From positions 35,586,055 through 35,650,054 of the forward strand of contig NC_057762.1 of the NCBI RefSeq assembly GCF_010389155.1: a stretch of 64,000 bases of DNA, in the 5' to 3' direction. Source of the DNA: Erigeron canadensis. Taxonomy: Eukaryota > Streptophyta > Magnoliopsida > Asterales > Asteraceae. Positions within the stretch are counted from its first letter, which is position 1, and each line of letters starts with the position of its first letter. The notes below the pieces were generated by a model. It was not told the origin of the DNA and did no database searches. It saw only the letters and a program-made list of their open reading frames with translations. The position numbers were made by a program, and so were the translations under genes. This document shows positions 1-12,032 of this stretch, piece by piece.

Positions 1-1226
1 TAAGGTGATTGTGAAAGACGTATGTAGTCGAAATGGGATTTGTCCCTCTTATTCGTTGAGAGTTAGATGTCTAAGGCCTGTTACAAAGTTAAATCAATAG
101 AGAATGATCACTCTATGTCTCTAGGATTTAACATGACATCTGTGACAAAAGGAAAAATGATCGATTCACCTAAATCATTTCAAGTAGAGACTTGAAGGGG
201 ATGATGTTATTGAATGGCACTACGTCACACGTATTAGGGGTAGCAAACCGTTGTTAGGCGGTATTTGCTATTTGCGTCAATATTCTATGAATCTTGTGCA
301 AGTGGGAGATTGTTGGAATTTCGGATGCCCAAGACACATATTAAATTGACGTGGCTAGTATGTGATGATCCAAGTCAGGTCATACCCAATAACAAGTTAG
401 ACAAACACTTATGATATGTATTTATATGATATGATCTTTAAATAAATATCAATACTTGAAGCATTTAGGAAATGGGTTTCTAAATAAATGCACTTGAGAA
501 ATATAAGTAAATTATATGGATAATTTATTTTGAGAAATATGTGAATGTGTTTATTTGGCAAAATAAACACTTATGTGTGTTATGTATAATACATAATATG
601 TTACATAAGGTATATAACATGTTATAATACATTTATATATATTGTATAAAAGGAAAATGCAAGTGGATTTTGAGTTGGTGAGACCCATGTGGTCTCACCT
701 TGTGGCCAGCCAACCCCACCCAAAAATGCACATGCATTTGCTTGTTTTACATAATCCACTAGCTACATTGGAAACACACAATTGTTACATACATTTGCTA
801 TAGTGTTCTCTCAACTCTCAAGTGCAAAAACTCTCTCTTTTTCTTCTCTTGATTTTGGCACAAACAAGGCAAAAGGAGAAAGTTTTTTTAAGTCTAAATC
901 CTAGCATATTTGGGTGTTTGTTGGAGACTTGGGGTATGCAAGCTTGAGGTACTTCTATCTTGAAGATTTGGCCTTTCTAGGAACATCATCTTCTTCATAT
1001 CAACCTTCTCATAAGCTTGGAAGAAGGTAGTCTTCTAAACACCCTATGGTTGTTATTTTGATTGTATGACATTCATATACATGGATCCTTATTGTTTGGG
1101 GTTTTCTTTTATATGTTAAAATTTGATTTTAACTACATATAACATAATGAAAGGTTCATTTCTTCCGCTGCGTTTTTCATGTTTATAAGGAAAATATGAC
1201 TTTGATAAAACCCAAAAGACCCAACA
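1..1226 (+). mobile_element. 3' end of a Ty1/copia-type LTR retrotransposon (5' part outside window)
   Basis: The window opens inside the element. Bases 1-300 are non-coding sequence between the end of pol and the 3' LTR, with no long ORF. The purine run AAGTGGGAGA (about 300-309) is the likely polypurine tract. It is followed by a terminal repeat that starts TGTTGG at 311 and ends CCAACA at 1226, which are the inverted TG...CA ends expected of an LTR. A tract reading caagtgggagat followed by TGTTGG is typical of plant Copia elements, so the superfamily assignment is inference from style. The second LTR is outside the window, so age and target duplication cannot be measured; the bases after the LTR are TACAC. 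Confidence 0.75.
311..1226 (+). repeat. 3' LTR of the Copia element
   Basis: A 916-bp LTR bounded by TGTTGG and CCAACA. It is AT-rich, with a TATA-like stretch (TTGTATAAAAGG near 643-654) that could be the promoter, followed by a pyrimidine-rich transcribed leader (CTCTCTCTTTTTCTTCTC near 830). Its last base abuts the first base of the 1227-2527 duplication copy. Confidence 0.7.
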
Positions 1227-2527
1227 TACACAATAGATGTTTGATTAAATGCCTCGAAGAGTAGTGTTTTTAATTTTTGGCATCGTGTTTCATGTTTGTC
1301 ATATTCTTTGATATTGATTTATACGAGTTATATGCCCGCTCATTGCGGCGGAAAAACGACAATGACAATATAAAACATGTGAAGTGCCGTGAAAACAATC
1401 ATTTCAAATCAAAGACTTGTCGTTAGAAGTTTATAATACTTACTACGTTGTATAATACACATCTATAAAATTTGTTTACTTATACATTTTAGCACTCTTA
1501 AACTATTAGAAATCGAATTTTAGCGAGTTTTTTTCCAAACTAGTGTAGTGGAAAAAATTATTTACCAAATTGGTATAGTTTTAAAAATATTTACCATTTT
1601 GGGTTGGAACTTAAGCTAACAATTTTTTTCATTAAGTTTAAAACTAATTTAACATTACTATACCCGCTATAGTGTTGTTATTCAACTTTTATAAAAATAA
1701 CAATAACAGTAATTGGTTTTCTTACAACTTATACGCATGTAATGACTGTCAATTTTTTTTATGTGTTTTGGAAAAAAAAAAAAAACAATTGAAACTTTTG
1801 GTCAGAATGAACTGAATATATATATATTTTTTTAATTTTTAAATTTAACGGTTGAACTGAATAATTTTGTAATGAGATTCAAACACGTTATCAGAATTAC
1901 ATATTTACAAATATATAAATATGAGTAACACTTACACTTTTGGTTAAAAAGGAAATGAATAATCTGGACTTTTGGTTAAAATAAAATGAATAATCTGGTA
2001 ATCAGATTCAAGATCCGACTTTCAAATACCGCTACAAAATTTTAATTTTTAGAAAACCATTTATTATTAAAATTGGCTAAATAGGTCGGCATGGGTAACT
2101 CTCAAGATCTTATGCAAAGTTTATCTTTTATGATTCAGTGTCTAAAATATAACTATAAAGTCATCTTATTTCTGTAACAAATCAAATTCTAAAAAAGATA
2201 TTTAAAGATTACTTATTAGTTATAAAAAATATAATAAAATATAATGTAAGATGATTGACGAAGATTATAAAAAGATAATATAAAAATAATAGTTTGTGAA
2301 AAAGATTATTTAGAGAGTTTACTCATTAGTTATTTTTAGTATTTTTAAATTTCAAAGTTTTAATTAATTTCATATAATAAAATATAATGTAAGATGATTG
2401 GTGAAAGTTATATAAAAATAATTGTTTGTAAAAATTTAATGTATATTAATGTAATACCATAATGCTATATAATGTTAAATTAAATTTTAAAACAAAATGA
2501 TAAATATTTTTAAAAACATACTAATTT
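1227..2527 (+). repeat. Direct duplication, copy A
   Basis: About 1.3 kb of non-coding AT-rich sequence that recurs at 4323-5689 with high identity in the same orientation. Copy A lacks a segment of about 60 bp present in copy B at roughly 4570-4628; the missing piece is flanked in B by short AAAATTT repeats, so a slippage deletion in A is likely. Its left edge is the Copia LTR end and its right edge is retroelement-derived sequence. It contains no credible gene. Confidence 0.9.
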
Positions 2528-2546
2528 TTGAAAAGGGCACAGTGCC

Positions 2547-3194
2547 TTGGGAACGAAAACCAATCTGAAGTTCCTGAGAGAAGGGCACAGTGCCCCAACT
2601 AAGATTGAAGATGTAAAATTGACTAACTTGGGGGCTTCAGAATGGTATGAAATCTATACGATCATTAAGGATAAAAAGGCTGCCAGCTATGAACAACTTC
2701 AGGGGATGCTGAAAAGTTATTTTGAAAAGGCACTGAAGTTCGAAACAAAGTTCAAGGCAGACCTTCCCATGCTGAGGGCAGTCTTTGGGTCTCCAGCAGC
2801 TGTATCCTCCTCAGCAGGCAGACGTGTCCTAAAAAGAAAGCTTGCTGCACAACCCTTGCCTGCTGACCTTCCTCCTATCTCTGGTGATGCAGCATTAAAT
2901 CTGAGGCTTCCTCCCAGGTGTTCTTTTGAAGAAGGGAGAATTCTTGAAGACCCTGCTGGCATTTTCTTCCAAAACTTCAAAAATGATCAACTCTTTTTCA
3001 GACTGGCAGAAATTGAACAAGCATCCACTAGTTTCCTGATCAGCATCAGAAGAAGATTTGCAAAGATGATCAGTGCTCGCTCAATTATCAGCAGGATTGA
3101 TGAGGAATTGATGAAGCCAGCGAGAAAAGATGATCCAGTACTTAGAATTGCCAAACAGGAAGATGCCTGGGAGATAGAGGCTGCAAATCTTTAG
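2547..3194 (+). CDS. Retroelement-derived ORF, function unknown
   Basis: A 215-codon open frame; the listed start is TTG, so the frame probably continues from a truncated 5' part and is not an independent gene. The protein is rich in charged residues (motifs KSYFEKALKFETKF and LAEIEQASTSFLISIRRRF), predicted soluble and helical. I do not recognise a domain. It is followed after about 130 bp by a polypurine run (AAGGGGGG near 3325-3332) and an LTR-like block with a TATA box, so I infer it is the C-terminal part of a retrotransposon polyprotein or an accessory ORF. The 12-mer GGGCACAGTGCC occurs twice at its start (2535 and 2583). Confidence 0.4.
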   Translation: MGTKTNLKFLREGHSAPTKIEDVKLTNLGASEWYEIYTIIKDKKAASYEQLQGMLKSYFEKALKFETKFKADLPMLRAVFGSPAAVSSSAGRRVLKRKLAAQPLPADLPPISGDAALNLRLPPRCSFEEGRILEDPAGIFFQNFKNDQLFFRLAEIEQASTSFLISIRRRFAKMISARSIISRIDEELMKPARKDDPVLRIAKQEDAWEIEAANL

Positions 3195-3372
3195 ATGTCT
3201 ATCTTGTAAAAGCTTTATGCTCAGCCTGTAATTCACTTTAATGATATAAAAGACATCTTCAGCTCATATTCATTCTTATCTTTGTCTAAAGTAATTTTTC
3301 ATCCAGCAAGTCTCCTCAGCAAATAAGGGGGGAACGGAGTAGCTCGACCAGCGAGAGAAGAACGGAGTAGCT

Positions 3373-4046
3373 TGTCTGTTAAGTCTGGGATTCGCTGAAG
3401 GAGACTTGAGAACTGACACACGTCGTCAGCAAGTCTTCTAACAAGTCATCAGCAGATGAAGAGACGTCTTCAGCGGGATGCATGCTGACCTAAGTTTGTC
3501 ATGGCGGGAAATATTCAAACTACATAAAGACAAAAAGGTCACATGGTGGTTAACCAACTGTAATTTGCCTTGAAAGGCAAATGTACATGTTGGGACCAAA
3601 GCAGAGGTTCTCTCTCTCTTACCCGATTTGGTATAGAAGACAATAGGCACATGATTCAAGTACCATGAGCCAATTGGAAGTCGACAACCACCATCAAGTC
3701 ACAATCAAAGCATGTTGTGTTGCCCCAAGTCTTCCCCTATATAAAGCAACACAGCCACATTGTATGAAGTGCGTCTTGCCATCTTAAAAGTGTGTCACTT
3801 GTAATTGCTTAAGTTTTTCTTGTCTGTCTAGACTTAGCAATTATCTTAGTTCTTTTGTATTCTTGTAAGTCAAGTGTAAGATCAACCATGTATTCATCGT
3901 TTAATCAATGATACATATGATTATCCTTGCATTGATGTATTGCAATTGAACTTTACATTGTTCTTGTTATTTACTTGCTTGCTTACTTTCTTTCTTGTAT
4001 ACTTAATTAAAACATAAGTTGTGCATTCGTGGACCATCAGTGGTAC
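3373..4046 (+). repeat. LTR-like block following the 215-codon ORF
   Basis: It follows a polypurine run (about 3325-3334) and holds a good TATA box (CCCCTATATAAAGCAACAC near 3734), about 30 bp before a plausible transcription start, then a T-rich leader. This is the U3-R-U5 layout of an LTR. The exact ends are uncertain: a TG start near 3373-3378 and a CA end near 4040-4046 are my best reading. No second copy is present in the window, so it may be a solo 3' end of a truncated element. Confidence 0.4.
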
Positions 4047-4322
4047 ATTATTTATAATATATATATATATATGTATTTATTTATTTCTGTACCCGCGCCG
4101 TACCCGTTTCTTGATTTTTTGAGTTTTGTTGTTTCCCGTACCCGTTTCTCGTTCCCATGCCATTTCCTGTGCAGCATAGGTTTTTGATTGAAATATAAAG
4201 GAATTTTTTGTTGAAACTCTTTCTTTATGTCTATTTCATCTCTCTTTATATAATTTGGTTATCTAAAAATTGTGAACTTTTTTTTTCTTTGAAATGATTT
4301 TGTTGTCCCACTTTTCTAAGTT
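4047..4322 (+). other. Non-coding spacer upstream of duplication copy B
   Basis: AT-rich sequence with a short TA repeat (about 4058-4070) and several copies of the motif GTACCCGTTTC. No gene seen. Confidence 0.6.
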
Positions 4323-5689
4323 TACACAATAGATGTTTGATTAAATGCCTCGAAGAGTAGTGTTTTGAATTTTTGGCATCGTGTTTCATGTTTGTCATAT
4401 TCTTTGATATTGATTTATACGAGTTATATGCCCGCTCATTGCAGCGGAAAAACGACAATGACAATATAAAACATGTGAAGTGACGTGAAAACAATCATTT
4501 CAAATCAAAGACTTGTCGTTAGAAGTTTATAATACTTACTACGTTGTATGATACATATCTATAAAATTTATTTGGTTCAGGTCAGAAAGTATCCGGGTCA
4601 AAATTTCAAATGGGTCAATTCAAAATTTAGTTTACTTATACATTTTAGCACTCTTAAACTATTAGAAATCGAATTTTAGCAAGTTTTTTTCCAAACTAGT
4701 GTAGTGGAAAAAATTATTTACCAAATTGGTATAGTTTTAAAAATATTTACCATTTTGGGTTGGAACTTAAGCTAACAATTTTTTTCATTAAGTTTAAAAC
4801 TAATTTAACATTACTATACCCGCTATAGTGTTGTTATTCAACTTTTATAAAAATAACAATAACAGTAATTGGTTTTCTTACAACTTATACGCATGTAATG
4901 ACTGTCAATTTTTTTAATGTGTTTTGGAAAAAAAAAAACAAAAAACAATTGAAACTTTTGGTCAAAATGAACAGAATATATATATTTTTTTTAATTTTTA
5001 AATTTAACGGTTGAACTGAATAATTTTGTAATGAGATTCAAAAACGTTATCAGAATTACATATTTACAAATATATAAATATGAGTAACACTTACACTGTT
5101 GGTTAAAAAGGAAATGAATAATCTGGACTTTTGGTTAAAATAAAATGAATAATCTGGTAATCAGATTCAAGATCCGACTTTCAAATACCGCTACAAAATT
5201 TTAATTTTTAGAAAACCATTTATTATTAAAATTGGCTAAATGGGTCGGCATGGGTAACTCTCAAGATCTTATGCAAAGTTTATCTTTTATGATTCAGTGT
5301 CTAAAATATAACTATAAAGTCATCTTATTTCTGTAACAAATCAAATTCTAAAAAAGATATTTAAAGAGTTTACTTATTAGTTATAAAAAAATATAATAAA
5401 ATATAATGTAAGATAATTGACTAAGATTATAAAAAGATAATATAAAAATAATAGTTTGTGATAAAGATTATTTAGAGAGTTTACTCATTAGTTATTTTTA
5501 GTATTTTTAAATTTCAAAGTTTTAATTAATTTCATATAATAAAATATAATGTAAGATGATTGGTGAAGGTTATATAAAAATAATTGTTTGTAAAAATTTA
5601 ATGTATATTAATGTAATATCATAATGCTATATAATGTTAAATTAAATTTTAAACCAAAATAATAAATATTTTTAAAAACATAGTAATTT
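4323..5689 (+). repeat. Direct duplication, copy B
   Basis: The counterpart of 1227-2527. The bases upstream (TAAGTT before TACAC) are not interrupted by an LTR, so copy B preserves the uninserted version of the site into which the Copia element jumped in copy A. It runs directly into the sequence upstream of the pyridoxal kinase remnant, so B is probably the ancestral copy (inference). Confidence 0.9.
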
Positions 5690-6009
5690 GGTAAATAAAA
5701 TTTCTCATTACCCTATTTTGGAAAAAAACTCGAAATTTAGCACTCTTAAACTATTTGCCTCATTGAACCTGTTCCCCTTTTGGGTATCTTTTTTAATATC
5801 TACCTCTTGTTTTTGGAAACTAATTTTATTCTGGGTTGAGGCCGGGTCTTTAAAGAACAAAAGATATAACGTACGAATCATTGACAAAGGATATATTTGG
5901 GTTCACGAGAAAAGGCGAAACACTTGTTCTTGACTTCTTGGTCAACTTCTTGAGAACGAGTGGTCTTTGCTGGGTTCTTTATGGTCACTTAAGTTTCATA
6001 ACAGTGACG

Positions 6010-7650
6010 AGAAAGAATCCGAACACTTACTCACTGGCCCACGGATGGTAAGCATCTCTTATATTTTACAAGAATTCATTGTCTACGTGTTAATCTTTTT
6101 TGACATATAGCTAATGAAAGTTTGTCGTGATGCAAGGTCAAACTATAGCTAGTTGATGGTAGAAAACTTGATTATGAACCAAAACACCATGTTAAGCAAA
6201 CAAACGAACATCATTTCATGACAGTCGTCGAGTTTTCTAGTGAACACCCATATGGAAAAGCAGTAGCATTTTTTTATCTCAAATCTGGAATTTTGACGGT
6301 CCCTACAATTATATGTTTTTTGATTCTTTTTCATGCTGCTAGTCCATCAAAGGTCTTTACTCAAACTTGAAATTTTATTCATCAGCATCGCAAGTAGGTT
6401 TTTCTATGTTTCTCTTGCTTTTAGTACTCATCCTTTTTTTTGGAATGCAAATATATACATGCTACACATTTACTCACACATTATCTCCGATCGGACTCGA
6501 ACCCGCAACTTCTTTGTTGATGAACCACCTTGGATATTGCTAGCCAAGAGACCTTCTGGCGGTACTAAACATTTATTGGCTTTCATCATTGTTCCGATAC
6601 CTAGTAATCTGATGATCATGAATAAGAACATTCCAAAATCTCAAATCCAGTATCCCTGGGAGAAATGGCAGATAGCTTGAGAAATGTATGTTGTCATGTC
6701 AGACCAAATACCACTTATGTCTCTGTATTATGATAAAGTTGCGGAATCTGACTCGCTAGAAATGTTTTAGCAGGTTCACGAGGCATAGAAAATCTAGTAA
6801 TGTTGTAGTACTTGAGTTTTTTTCCCCACTGCTTCATATTTAGTATGTTACCGTTCTTCTATTTCTCAGGTTGTGATAACAAGGATACATAAATGGGAAT
6901 CTTCTTCTGATTGGAAGTCATCAGAAAGAAAAGGTACCCATTCAAGGAATGTTTAGCAACTCTATTCTAACATATTAGTAGTGTTTACAACTTTGTCTTT
7001 ACTTGATTGTGTTTGTTGATTGGAAATCTTTAGTTGTAAGCTCTTCTCTTTGATATTAATTTTAACTATGACAGGGTCAAGGCGTCAAGCTCCCGTGCAA
7101 TTCAAGATTGTGATCCCTGCATAGTTCACGACTTGACTTTTCTTATGTGCTGTAACTACCCACATTTTCTATCCCTGTGCTTGCAGGGGACAGGAGACTT
7201 AATGACTGCATTATTACTTGGATAGAGCAATGTAATACACTTCATTATATGCCAAATAATTTACTACTCGCCAACTTTGAAACTTTTTGTAGAAAATGTT
7301 GCATCTTATGAACTGTATCTTTTGTCTTTCAGAAGTATCCTCACAACTTGACAAAGCAGCTAGCAGAGCTTGCTGTACCAAGCTTACAGGTATGTCGCTT
7401 TTCCAACTACATGGATATATAAGCATCATACTTTCTCATCCTTTGTAAATTGTAATTGCATATGCATGTGATATTTCCCCTGTCGATGTACCATGTGGCT
7501 TTTCAGATTTATATGTATAGCTTATGACTCTTTCTAAGCATGTGCTTCATTTATAATTCGACAGGCAGATCTGAGTAGAACCTTGAAGGATTATGAGAAG
7601 GCAGGGTATGATCCGCATACCCAGAAATTAAATTTCATAATTCTCAGCTA
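6010..7650 (+). pseudogene. Pyridoxal kinase (SOS4/PDXK-type) unprocessed pseudogene
   Basis: Exon remnants, still separated by intron-like sequence with GT/AG borders, match the C-terminal half of plant pyridoxal kinase, which phosphorylates vitamin B6 vitamers using ATP. Pieces seen: a doubtful EHLLTGPRM at about 6020-6050; 6870-6933 giving VVIT and NLLLIGSHQKEK after a 1-nt frameshift; 7084-7119 RQAPVQFKIVIP, then a stop; 7187-7231 GTGDLMTALLLG-stop-SN; 7333-7389 KYPHNLTKQLAELAVPSLQ; 7565 onward RTLKDYEKAGYDP. GTGD is the conserved phosphate/anion-hole motif of this kinase family. The expected Trp after LLLG is a TAG at 7223-7225. The N-terminal half is absent. Retained introns show it is a decayed or partially duplicated gene, not a retrocopy. 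Confidence 0.85.
6431..6553 (-). mobile_element. tRNA-derived SINE
   Basis: Read on the minus strand it has a polymerase III A-box-like start (TTGGCTAGCAATATCCAAGG, about 6547-6528) and a near-perfect B box (GGTTCGAGTCC, 6503-6493) at normal tRNA spacing, and ends in an A-run (plus-strand T-run about 6431-6438). This is the layout of plant tRNA-derived SINEs. It lies inside a former intron of the pyridoxal kinase remnant, antisense to it. I could not define a clean target duplication. Confidence 0.7.
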
Positions 7651-7659
7651 TACGATTAA

Positions 7660-8250
7660 TTTGCTGTACTATTAAATTTCATATGATCACAGTGCTTCAA
7701 ACTTGCCATATACACAGACCACGTGGCTACATTTCTGTAATGAAATAGGTTTCTTTCTCTATTTTAAACAAGAACTCATATTATATATATATATATTGCC
7801 GGTAGAGCAGAGAGAAAAAAAGAATGAATTATCTCGTTTTTGATTGGCTGAGAGTTTTATTTTCTTGTATTCTAATTTGTTGGATTATATTTAAAAACTA
7901 TTAAATGTCATTTTTATATTTGGTAACAACTGAATTTAAAGAAAAACTATAAATAAAAAATATATTCAAATTCTTAATGAGTTGGAAATCTTTTAATATA
8001 ACTTAACATTCATAAACTTATACTTCTGTAAACATTAAAAAAAAATCAAAAGGCAAATTATATTTTGTTTGTAGCTAAGAAATTCATCAATTTATATATA
8101 CTGTTTATTTATCAACAATCATTATTTATTTTCCCCACTAAAATAAACATTAAATGAACTAATATTAGTTACATTCTTTTCTGTTTTAAGATTATAAAAT
8201 CAATTAAAAAGTCTTTAATCTAATACGGTACGTGTGTTTCTAAAATATCA
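7660..8250. other. Intergenic, no gene seen
   Basis: AT-rich sequence after the pyridoxal kinase remnant, with a short TA repeat near 7783-7795. No ORF or RNA gene supported. Confidence 0.5.
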
Positions 8251-9010
8251 ATTAAATGAACTCCGGTCGATCCGGGTTGACCAGACTAATACATGGGTTG
8301 GCGAGTTCACAGGCCCAACTTATTTTAATTTTTAAGTAAAAATGTCAAATCAACTTTTTTGTGGTTTATAAAAGGTATGTAGATATGTAAATAACGACTA
8401 TTGTTAGTAAAGCTGTCAATGAGTTTGAGTTGGCATGTTGATGGATAAAAAACCTGTGACCCTGACCCAACCCATTAAAAATTTCAGGTCAGATTTTTCA
8501 ACTCTTACCTACAACAGTCAACCCAAACCAACCCATCAACTTAAAAATAAATTGGTTTGGCGGGGTAGTAGGTCGAGTTTTGGGTTGTCGGGTCAAATAG
8601 GCTGGTGGATTGACGGGTTGGCAACTTAAGGTTAAGTCAAATAAGTCATATGAGTTATGGGTTAGTAGGTTGATTTCAGGTCAAATGGGTTGATGGGTCG
8701 ACCTGTTAAAAAAATATTATATAAATTTAAAAATATTTTCACGTTAGAGGATCGACCTGTTAAACCAATAGGTCAACCGCAACCTAACCCGAAAAATAAG
8801 GTTAGTGGGTTGACGATTCGAGATTTCACAACCCTAACTCGGTTATTTTCGTGAGGGTTTTAGTTCTGGTTTCGGTTTGAGTCGAGTAATGACAACCCAA
8901 ATTGTTATGGTTGTCAATTGGATCGATCTGTATCGAGTTGGCTTTGGGTCAAGTACTCAAGTGGGTTTGACGGGTCAAATAGGTTGTTTTCGAGTAACCC
9001 GATCACCGAC
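8250..9010. repeat. Degenerate GGGTTGACGGGTCAAAT-type repeat block
   Basis: The stretch is dominated by variants of GGTTGACGGGTCAAATGGGTT and of its complement (for example near 8460-8540, 8580-8620, 8680-8700 and 8955-8985). Plus and minus versions face each other, suggesting a decayed inverted-repeat element. Similar motifs reappear at 10500-10530 and 4590-4615. The small ORF inside it at 8435-8629 is composed of this repeat and is not a gene. Confidence 0.6.
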
Positions 9011-9054
9011 CGGGTATTAATCTAGTTTAGTTCTAAGTTATAGTGGAATATATT

Positions 9055-9083
9055 ATCTTATATCTTATATCTTATATCTTATA
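9055..9083. repeat. ATCTTAT tandem repeat
   Basis: Four to five copies of the 7-mer ATCTTAT directly before the sequence TACTATATAAATAAAGG. Confidence 0.85.
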
Positions 9084-11290
9084 CTATATAAATAAAGGTT
9101 TTCAAAGTTAGCTATGTGGCATGTCTTAGGATGTAAAAGACACTATGAAATCCGACGTGGCCTCCAATAAAAGTTTTACACCTGCGGTTACTCCAAAAAG
9201 GTAGTTACCAATCTTCCTACAAGTTTGATTATATAAATAAGGGAATACATAATCCCCCGGCCATCAAAATTTCTTCGGTAAATAGACATCTTCCCTCTTT
9301 CCCCAACCGTGTCTCCTTTCTTCCCAAAATTATGAATTCTGGCATCAAAATGTATTTGAGTGACATGGATGATGTCTAAGGTAACTTTTTTTTTTACTAA
9401 TATTCTAATCCTAATTGAAATTTTGGTTGAATTTGATGTTGAAAAAAATGTGATCTTTTCCCTAAAAACATTCGATTTTGTTATTAAATTTTACTTTGTT
9501 TAAAAAGAGATTTTTTTTTATCTCAATTATGTGATATATCTTTTTAACATACAACTGATCATGATTTTTTATTTTATTGATAAAGTGGATATTAATAAGT
9601 TCAGGGGTTTGGTGTTTGAGTTATAATGTATATCTTTTTATGTTAATGTGATCGGTTTAGGGAGAAAGATAGCGCTACAGTTTTCGAAATACTTCCCTGC
9701 TCAAAGAATTTGAGTGACAAGGATGATTATTCCATCATGGTACGTTTCTTTTGCTATTATTATAATTTTTGGTGATCATTAAAAATGAATATCTCTGGTT
9801 TTTTTGTTATGTAAATCAGTTGTGACAATATCATTTATTTTAATAAATTGCTCTCTGGATATATATATATATAAACCAAGTTTTTGGATTTTGTATTTTC
9901 AATTCAAGTGACTGTGTTAGTGTTTCTTTAAAATAACTGTTGGTTAATTTTCCTAAAATCACTTGCGTGAAGTTGAGGGTTTTGGAATATGTTATTCTTA
10001 ATTTAGTGAAAGTAGAGGGTAATTATTGATAACCAGGGTTGTATGTAGCTGGTAATGCATGTCTTCTATGCTATGGATTTGATATTTTTGGTCATTTTGT
10101 GGACTTTTACATAGATATGAGAAGTATCTTTCAGAAAAATTAGAGGTCAGGAGGAAAGATGAAAGGCCATCTACACTGACATAGTAGACGGAAAAACATT
10201 TCTCGGAGGAAACTGGCAAGTTTGCTAAACTCACTATGCAGGTATGATGACCGGGTGATTTCTAAGTAACAACCAGTGATAAATATGTATATCCGCTGTC
10301 TTATAACTTTTATCTTTGCAATTTTGAAACGGCATTGTATTTGAAAGTAACTATATTAGGATCGAAGGATGATGTGGAATCTTTAAAATTTGGCCATGGT
10401 TTGTTTAACGGATATTTTTACAGTTCCCATGAAGATATATCTACATGGGAGTGGCATTTTTGAACCCATGTACATATAAATGGATTATATTTATCTTTAA
10501 CGGGTCAAATGGGTTGAACACGTCAAACGGGGTAAAATCTGAATTATATTCAAATGCATAAGAAAAAAAAACTGTCGAATTTGTTCTATAAATAGATTAG
10601 ACTACTCCTTGAATCACATATGCTGAATAAGAAGCTATAACAAGACAGTCTTCTAAATACAAACTATGTGGAATTGCAGGTCATGGAGTTCAAATTTGTG
10701 AAAATAGAAGTTCATTCCATGTGTTGGGAATACCAGGTAAGCACCAATGTAAACAATGTTGCACCCCTGTAGTTGTAAAAATGTTGTTTCTTGATATATA
10801 AACGCCGTCTCTTACCTGAATTTATGTCGTTATATCCAAAATTTGGGAGTCAGATAGCTAGCTTTTATACTGGTCACACTGGGCGAGTTTGGTTGCAAAT
10901 AACTATTGTATGCCCAGTTAAGGGTTCTCAATTGCATAAATTGGTTGTTAAAATGGGTTTTGATTAGTGTGTTCATATACATGACTAGAAATGGTTGGAA
11001 ACCAAATGATGTTTTTTTAAAGGGGAGTTGGAACAAGTTAGGGTTTTAGTTAAACGATTGAGGATAAAGAAGCCGAGATTTCTCATTATTTGATGGTTTT
11101 AGGTGCTAATAATGATAATGAAGGGAGTTATAGTCAGTTACAGAGTTTTCAGTATCCTGGTGATGTTAAGATAGACGGGAGATGGTTACTTAGGGCTAAT
11201 TCTGAAATCCCTACAGATTATAAGGATAAAAGGCTTAGCAAGGGTTTCTTCTGAGATGGGGCTGGTGAAAGGTATGTTTATATATACACA
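9076..11290 (+). other. Possible Helitron-like start with coding-like fragments
   Basis: The region opens TCTTATACTATATAAATAAAGG, resembling the TC-initiated 5' ends of plant Helitrons. Short coding-looking pieces follow: KNLSDKDDYSIM near 9705-9738 just before a GT donor, which resembles the start of plant RPA1-like OB-fold proteins carried by Helitrons; [17 protein letters not shown] near 10690-10735, also before a GTAAG donor; and QSFQYPGDVKIDGRWLL near 11140-11195, unidentified. None forms a complete gene. No Helitron 3' hairpin with CTRR end was confirmed, so this is a low-confidence reading. Confidence 0.25.
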
Positions 11291-11299
11291 TGATGTTAA

Positions 11300-12030
11300 A
11301 TTTGTATATGTATTACTGTTGAGTTTGGTTCAATATTCTTACAGTGAGTCATTTTCAGTGTTTGAATGATCTGTAATTGCCTTGTCTTCGTGTTTAGATG
11401 GATGAATTTATTAAAAAGCTGAATTTTTAAGCTTGAAAGTATGGCTGCACGCCAACTGTTTGTGAAAATGCCTCTATGAACTTCACATTGAATTGTGCTT
11501 GTATTCGTTCTGTTATGATTCATTACTTAATTAGATGAGTTTGCTAATTTGTGATACAATTGCTAGTTTGCAAGTCTAATTTTGTTGGCTCAGTAACTGT
11601 TTTCATAATTTCGTGTAGTAACGTGGGACGTGAATATGTTGACGTTCATTCTGGTCGACCACATCTTGTAGAAATGGACGAATCATATGAGTTCTTTAAT
11701 GTTCACCAAACTTTTGGTGATGTTCCCGTCTTAACCATGGCCACTGCTTTTGTTGATTGACTTGTTTCTAAAGCATTCCCGTCTTTTTAAACCAGACCTT
11801 CTCTAGTTCCGTTGTCGGTGTTCTTGAGTGCTCTTTCGACTGCTATGATCTTATTTTTGAACTTGAAAAAACTTGAAACTATAATGTATATGTGTTGTTT
11901 ATCCATAGTTTTCTTTTAGTGCATACATCATATAGTAGACTGTAGACTATGCCAAGTGAAATTATGGCTTATAATTACTGGCCACCTTGTACACATTTTG
12001 TGTCATTACATCTGGTGGTTATTTTTATTC
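11300..12030 (+). other. Non-coding or unidentified stretch
   Basis: It contains a 69-codon frame at 11551-11760 whose second half (HSGRPHLVEMDESYEFF) has balanced composition, but I recognise no family and see no gene structure around it. It may be another gene fragment or chance. Confidence 0.3.
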
Positions 12031-12032
12031 AT

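Noticed and set aside
3438..3659. 73-codon minus-strand frame
   Set aside because: It lies in the LTR-like block and has no gene-like context.
8435..8629. 64-codon frame
   Set aside because: Composed of the degenerate GGGTTGACGGG repeat; low-complexity translation.
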